Source: an uncultured Collinsella sp. (GTDB taxonomy: Bacteria; Actinomycetota; Coriobacteriia; Coriobacteriales; Coriobacteriaceae). Taken from it: a DNA stretch of 7,317 nt. A model generated the notes under the pieces. That model worked only from the letters and a program-made list of their open reading frames with translations, had not been told where the DNA came from and ran no database searches. Location of the stretch: contig CAUDYH010000057.1 in assembly GCA_958453575.1 (NCBI GenBank), positions 1-7,317 on the forward strand, in the 5' to 3' direction. Shown piece after piece: positions 6,362 through 7,317 of this stretch. The position numbers and the translations under genes were made by a program. Numbering within the stretch: position 1 is the first letter of the stretch; each line of letters starts with the position of its first letter.

Positions 6362-6874
6362 CTATAGCCCCAGGCTTTGCTTGGTGGCGGCGCAGGTGAG
6401 CTCGCCGTGCTTAACGCCGCGCAGGCCCAGCAGTCGGTCGGCTAGTTCGTAGACGCGCTCGCCGCGACCCTTGAGCGCCAGAATCTCCAGACAGTTGTGG
6501 TGATCCAGATGCACGTGCATCGTCGATACGATTTCGTCGGTGTAGTCGTGCTGCACCTCATCCAGGCGGCGTGTCAGGTCGCCTGTGTGATGGTCGTAGA
6601 TCATGGTGAGCGACCCGATAACGTGCTCATCGGGCGTGCGCATCTGCTCTTTGGCGATCGAGGCGCGAATCAAATCGCGGACTGCCTCGGAGCGGTTGGC
6701 CACGTCGCCGCGGCGCGCGATCTGTTCGTCAAAACGGCGCAGCAGGTCGTCAGGCGCGGTGACCGAAAAACGGACCAGCTCGGAGCCGGAGCCACTACAG
6801 CGGCAGCCCGCGTCGCCGTCCGCCCCGTGCGGATGCTCGTGCTCGTACCCGCAGCCGTGCTCGTGTTCGGCCAC
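6362..6874 (-). CDS. nikR: Nickel-responsive transcriptional regulator, NikR family, with His/Cys-rich N-terminus
   Basis: NikR proteins are tetrameric repressors or regulators that bind DNA when loaded with Ni2+. This 170-residue protein has a ribbon-helix-helix domain at about 33-75 (LVRFSVTAPDDLL, then NRSEAVRDLIR). A C-terminal ACT-like nickel domain carries the four high-affinity ligands in the spacing of E. coli NikR: H109, H120, H122 and C128 (VQH...MHVHLDHHNCLEI). The family is usually near 130-140 residues. Here about 30 extra residues precede the DNA-binding domain, with H4, H6, C8, H12, H14, H16, C24 and C26, a likely extra metal-binding segment. The start is a GTG at 6874, one base after the stop of the upstream small gene. 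No closer ATG, GTG or TTG start is available before the ribbon-helix-helix domain, so the extension seems real. No clear Shine-Dalgarno is seen, so coupling to the upstream gene is likely. Targets are unknown; the downstream hyp genes are candidates. Confidence 0.9.
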   Translation of the reverse strand: MAEHEHGCGYEHEHPHGADGDAGCRCSGSGSELVRFSVTAPDDLLRRFDEQIARRGDVANRSEAVRDLIRASIAKEQMRTPDEHVIGSLTMIYDHHTGDLTRRLDEVQHDYTDEIVSTMHVHLDHHNCLEILALKGRGERVYELADRLLGLRGVKHGELTCAATKQSLGL

Positions 6875-6875
6875 G

Positions 6876-7124
6876 TTACACCAGCTTCACGGAGCCGACG
6901 GAGTTGTGGTCGGCCTCGATGGCCTCTTCGTAGCCCTCGAGTGCGTCGTGGGCCTCGTGCAGCGCGGTCATGGCTGCCTCGAGCTTGGCGCCGATGCGCT
7001 CCATGTCAAAATTCTCGGTCGCATGCAGCAGCTGATGGCTCCACTCGTGAGCGAGCTCGATGGTGTCGTCGACCTGCTTGACGCTCATGGCAAGCTGGCT
7101 CATGTTCATTCCAACATCATGCAT
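6876..7124 (-). CDS. Small helical His/Met-rich protein, unknown function
   Basis: I do not recognise this 82-residue protein. It is soluble-looking, has no signal peptide or membrane segment, and is predicted to be mostly helical. Histidines at H26, H30 and H34 have i, i+4, i+8 spacing, which puts them on one face of a helix. H2, H56, H59 and H73 are further candidates, and the N-terminus is Met-rich (M1, M6, M8, M13). It has no cysteine. The ATG at 7124 is supported by AAGGAGA (7131-7137) 6 bases upstream. The stop codon is one base before the nikR GTG, so the two genes are almost certainly cotranscribed and probably translationally coupled. A role in metal binding or in helping NikR is an inference from this context only. 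A possible -10 TAAAAT lies on the minus strand at 7164-7169, without a good -35 box. Confidence 0.8.
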   Translation of the reverse strand: MHDVGMNMSQLAMSVKQVDDTIELAHEWSHQLLHATENFDMERIGAKLEAAMTALHEAHDALEGYEEAIEADHNSVGSVKLV

Positions 7125-7194
7125 GGGAAATCTCCTTGTGTAGGCGGTAATCCGGCGGTTCAGATTTTACTACGCCCGCTCTGCGCGCCACTGC

Positions 7195-7234
7195 ATAAGA
7201 AAACGGGTGCGAGTCTGTGCGACTCGCACCCGTT
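7195..7234 (-). terminator. Rho-independent terminator
   Basis: AACGGGTGCGAGTC (7202-7215) and GACTCGCACCCGTT (7221-7234) form a perfect 14-bp stem with a 5-base loop. Reading on the minus strand the stem is followed by TTCTTAT, giving TTTTCTT with the end of the stem. There is no T-run on the plus-strand side. It therefore ends transcription entering from the right, and separates the nikR-hyp series from the gene beyond the window. Confidence 0.85.
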
Positions 7235-7317
7235 CACTGGGGGCTGTTTGTGACTACCATACGATCCGTGGTCGCACGCGCCGCACCCGGCAGTCCGGCG
7301 AGCGGTACAAAACCGCT
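7234..7317 (-). CDS. Possible 3' end of a truncated gene
   Basis: On the minus strand a frame stays open from the window edge for 27 codons and stops at TGA 7236-7234, exactly where the terminator stem begins. The last residues read TTDRMVVTNSPQ. A gene end is expected just before such a terminator, and third positions are mostly G or C. I do not recognise the product. A second minus-strand frame is also open but runs through the terminator, so this frame is the better choice. It is too short to be sure it is coding. Confidence 0.35.
   Translation of the reverse strand, partial: SGFVPLAGLPGAARATTDRMVVTNSPQ

Noticed and set aside
4754..6367. 537-codon plus-strand open frame opposite hypF
   Set aside because: Antisense to hypF, whose motifs are unambiguous. 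The translation has no recognisable domain.
7157..7192. Full promoter for the small gene
   Set aside because: TAAAAT at 7164-7169 is acceptable as a -10 box, but no -35 hexamer is seen at normal spacing, so it is mentioned only under the gene.
7251..7260. Ten-base match (ATGGTAGTCA) to 94-103 in opposite orientation
   Set aside because: Many chance ten-base matches are expected in a window of this length, and flanking bases do not extend it.

Overview
The window looks like chromosomal DNA of a high-GC actinobacterium. My best guess is a gut-type Coriobacteriia such as Collinsella or a relative. This rests on the codon bias (strong G/C at third positions), the flavour of the proteins and the repeat-rich intergenic DNA. 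I could not test it by a database search. Every gene I can support lies on the minus strand, so transcription runs from right to left.

Right edge (7317 to about 7195): the possible 3' end of a truncated minus-strand gene runs into a 14-bp perfect hairpin with a T-rich tail, a convincing Rho-independent terminator. Next comes a gene for an 82-residue helical, His/Met-rich protein that I do not recognise (7124-6876). One base after it starts a NikR-family nickel-responsive ribbon-helix-helix regulator (6874-6362). This NikR has all four high-affinity nickel ligands and an unusual N-terminal extension rich in His and Cys.

Between nikR and hypF sits an 81-bp palindromic element (6278-6358). It consists of two inverted 35-nt REP-like hairpins with compensatory stem changes and complementary loops.

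Centre (6259 to 1168): a full set of genes for the Fe(CN)2CO ligand branch of [NiFe]-hydrogenase maturation: hypF, hypC, hypD and hypE. HypF and HypE make the thiocarboxamide and then the thiocyanate from carbamoyl phosphate. HypC and HypD carry the iron and receive the cyanide. hypC and hypD overlap by one base. The nickel-insertion genes hypA and hypB and the hydrogenase subunits are not in the window. NikR placed just upstream suggests that nickel supply or sensing is tied to this maturation set.

Left part: a HAD-family phosphatase of the phosphoglycolate phosphatase type (1062-394) follows hypE. Past its stop codon, positions 1-393 hold no convincing gene but are full of repeats. The most striking is an array of six 15-bp motifs in strictly alternating orientation at an exact 31-bp period (183-352). 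A second direct-repeat/hairpin element lies at 97-162, and a hairpin is cut by the left edge. No CRISPR array, tRNA, rRNA or transposase gene is visible.
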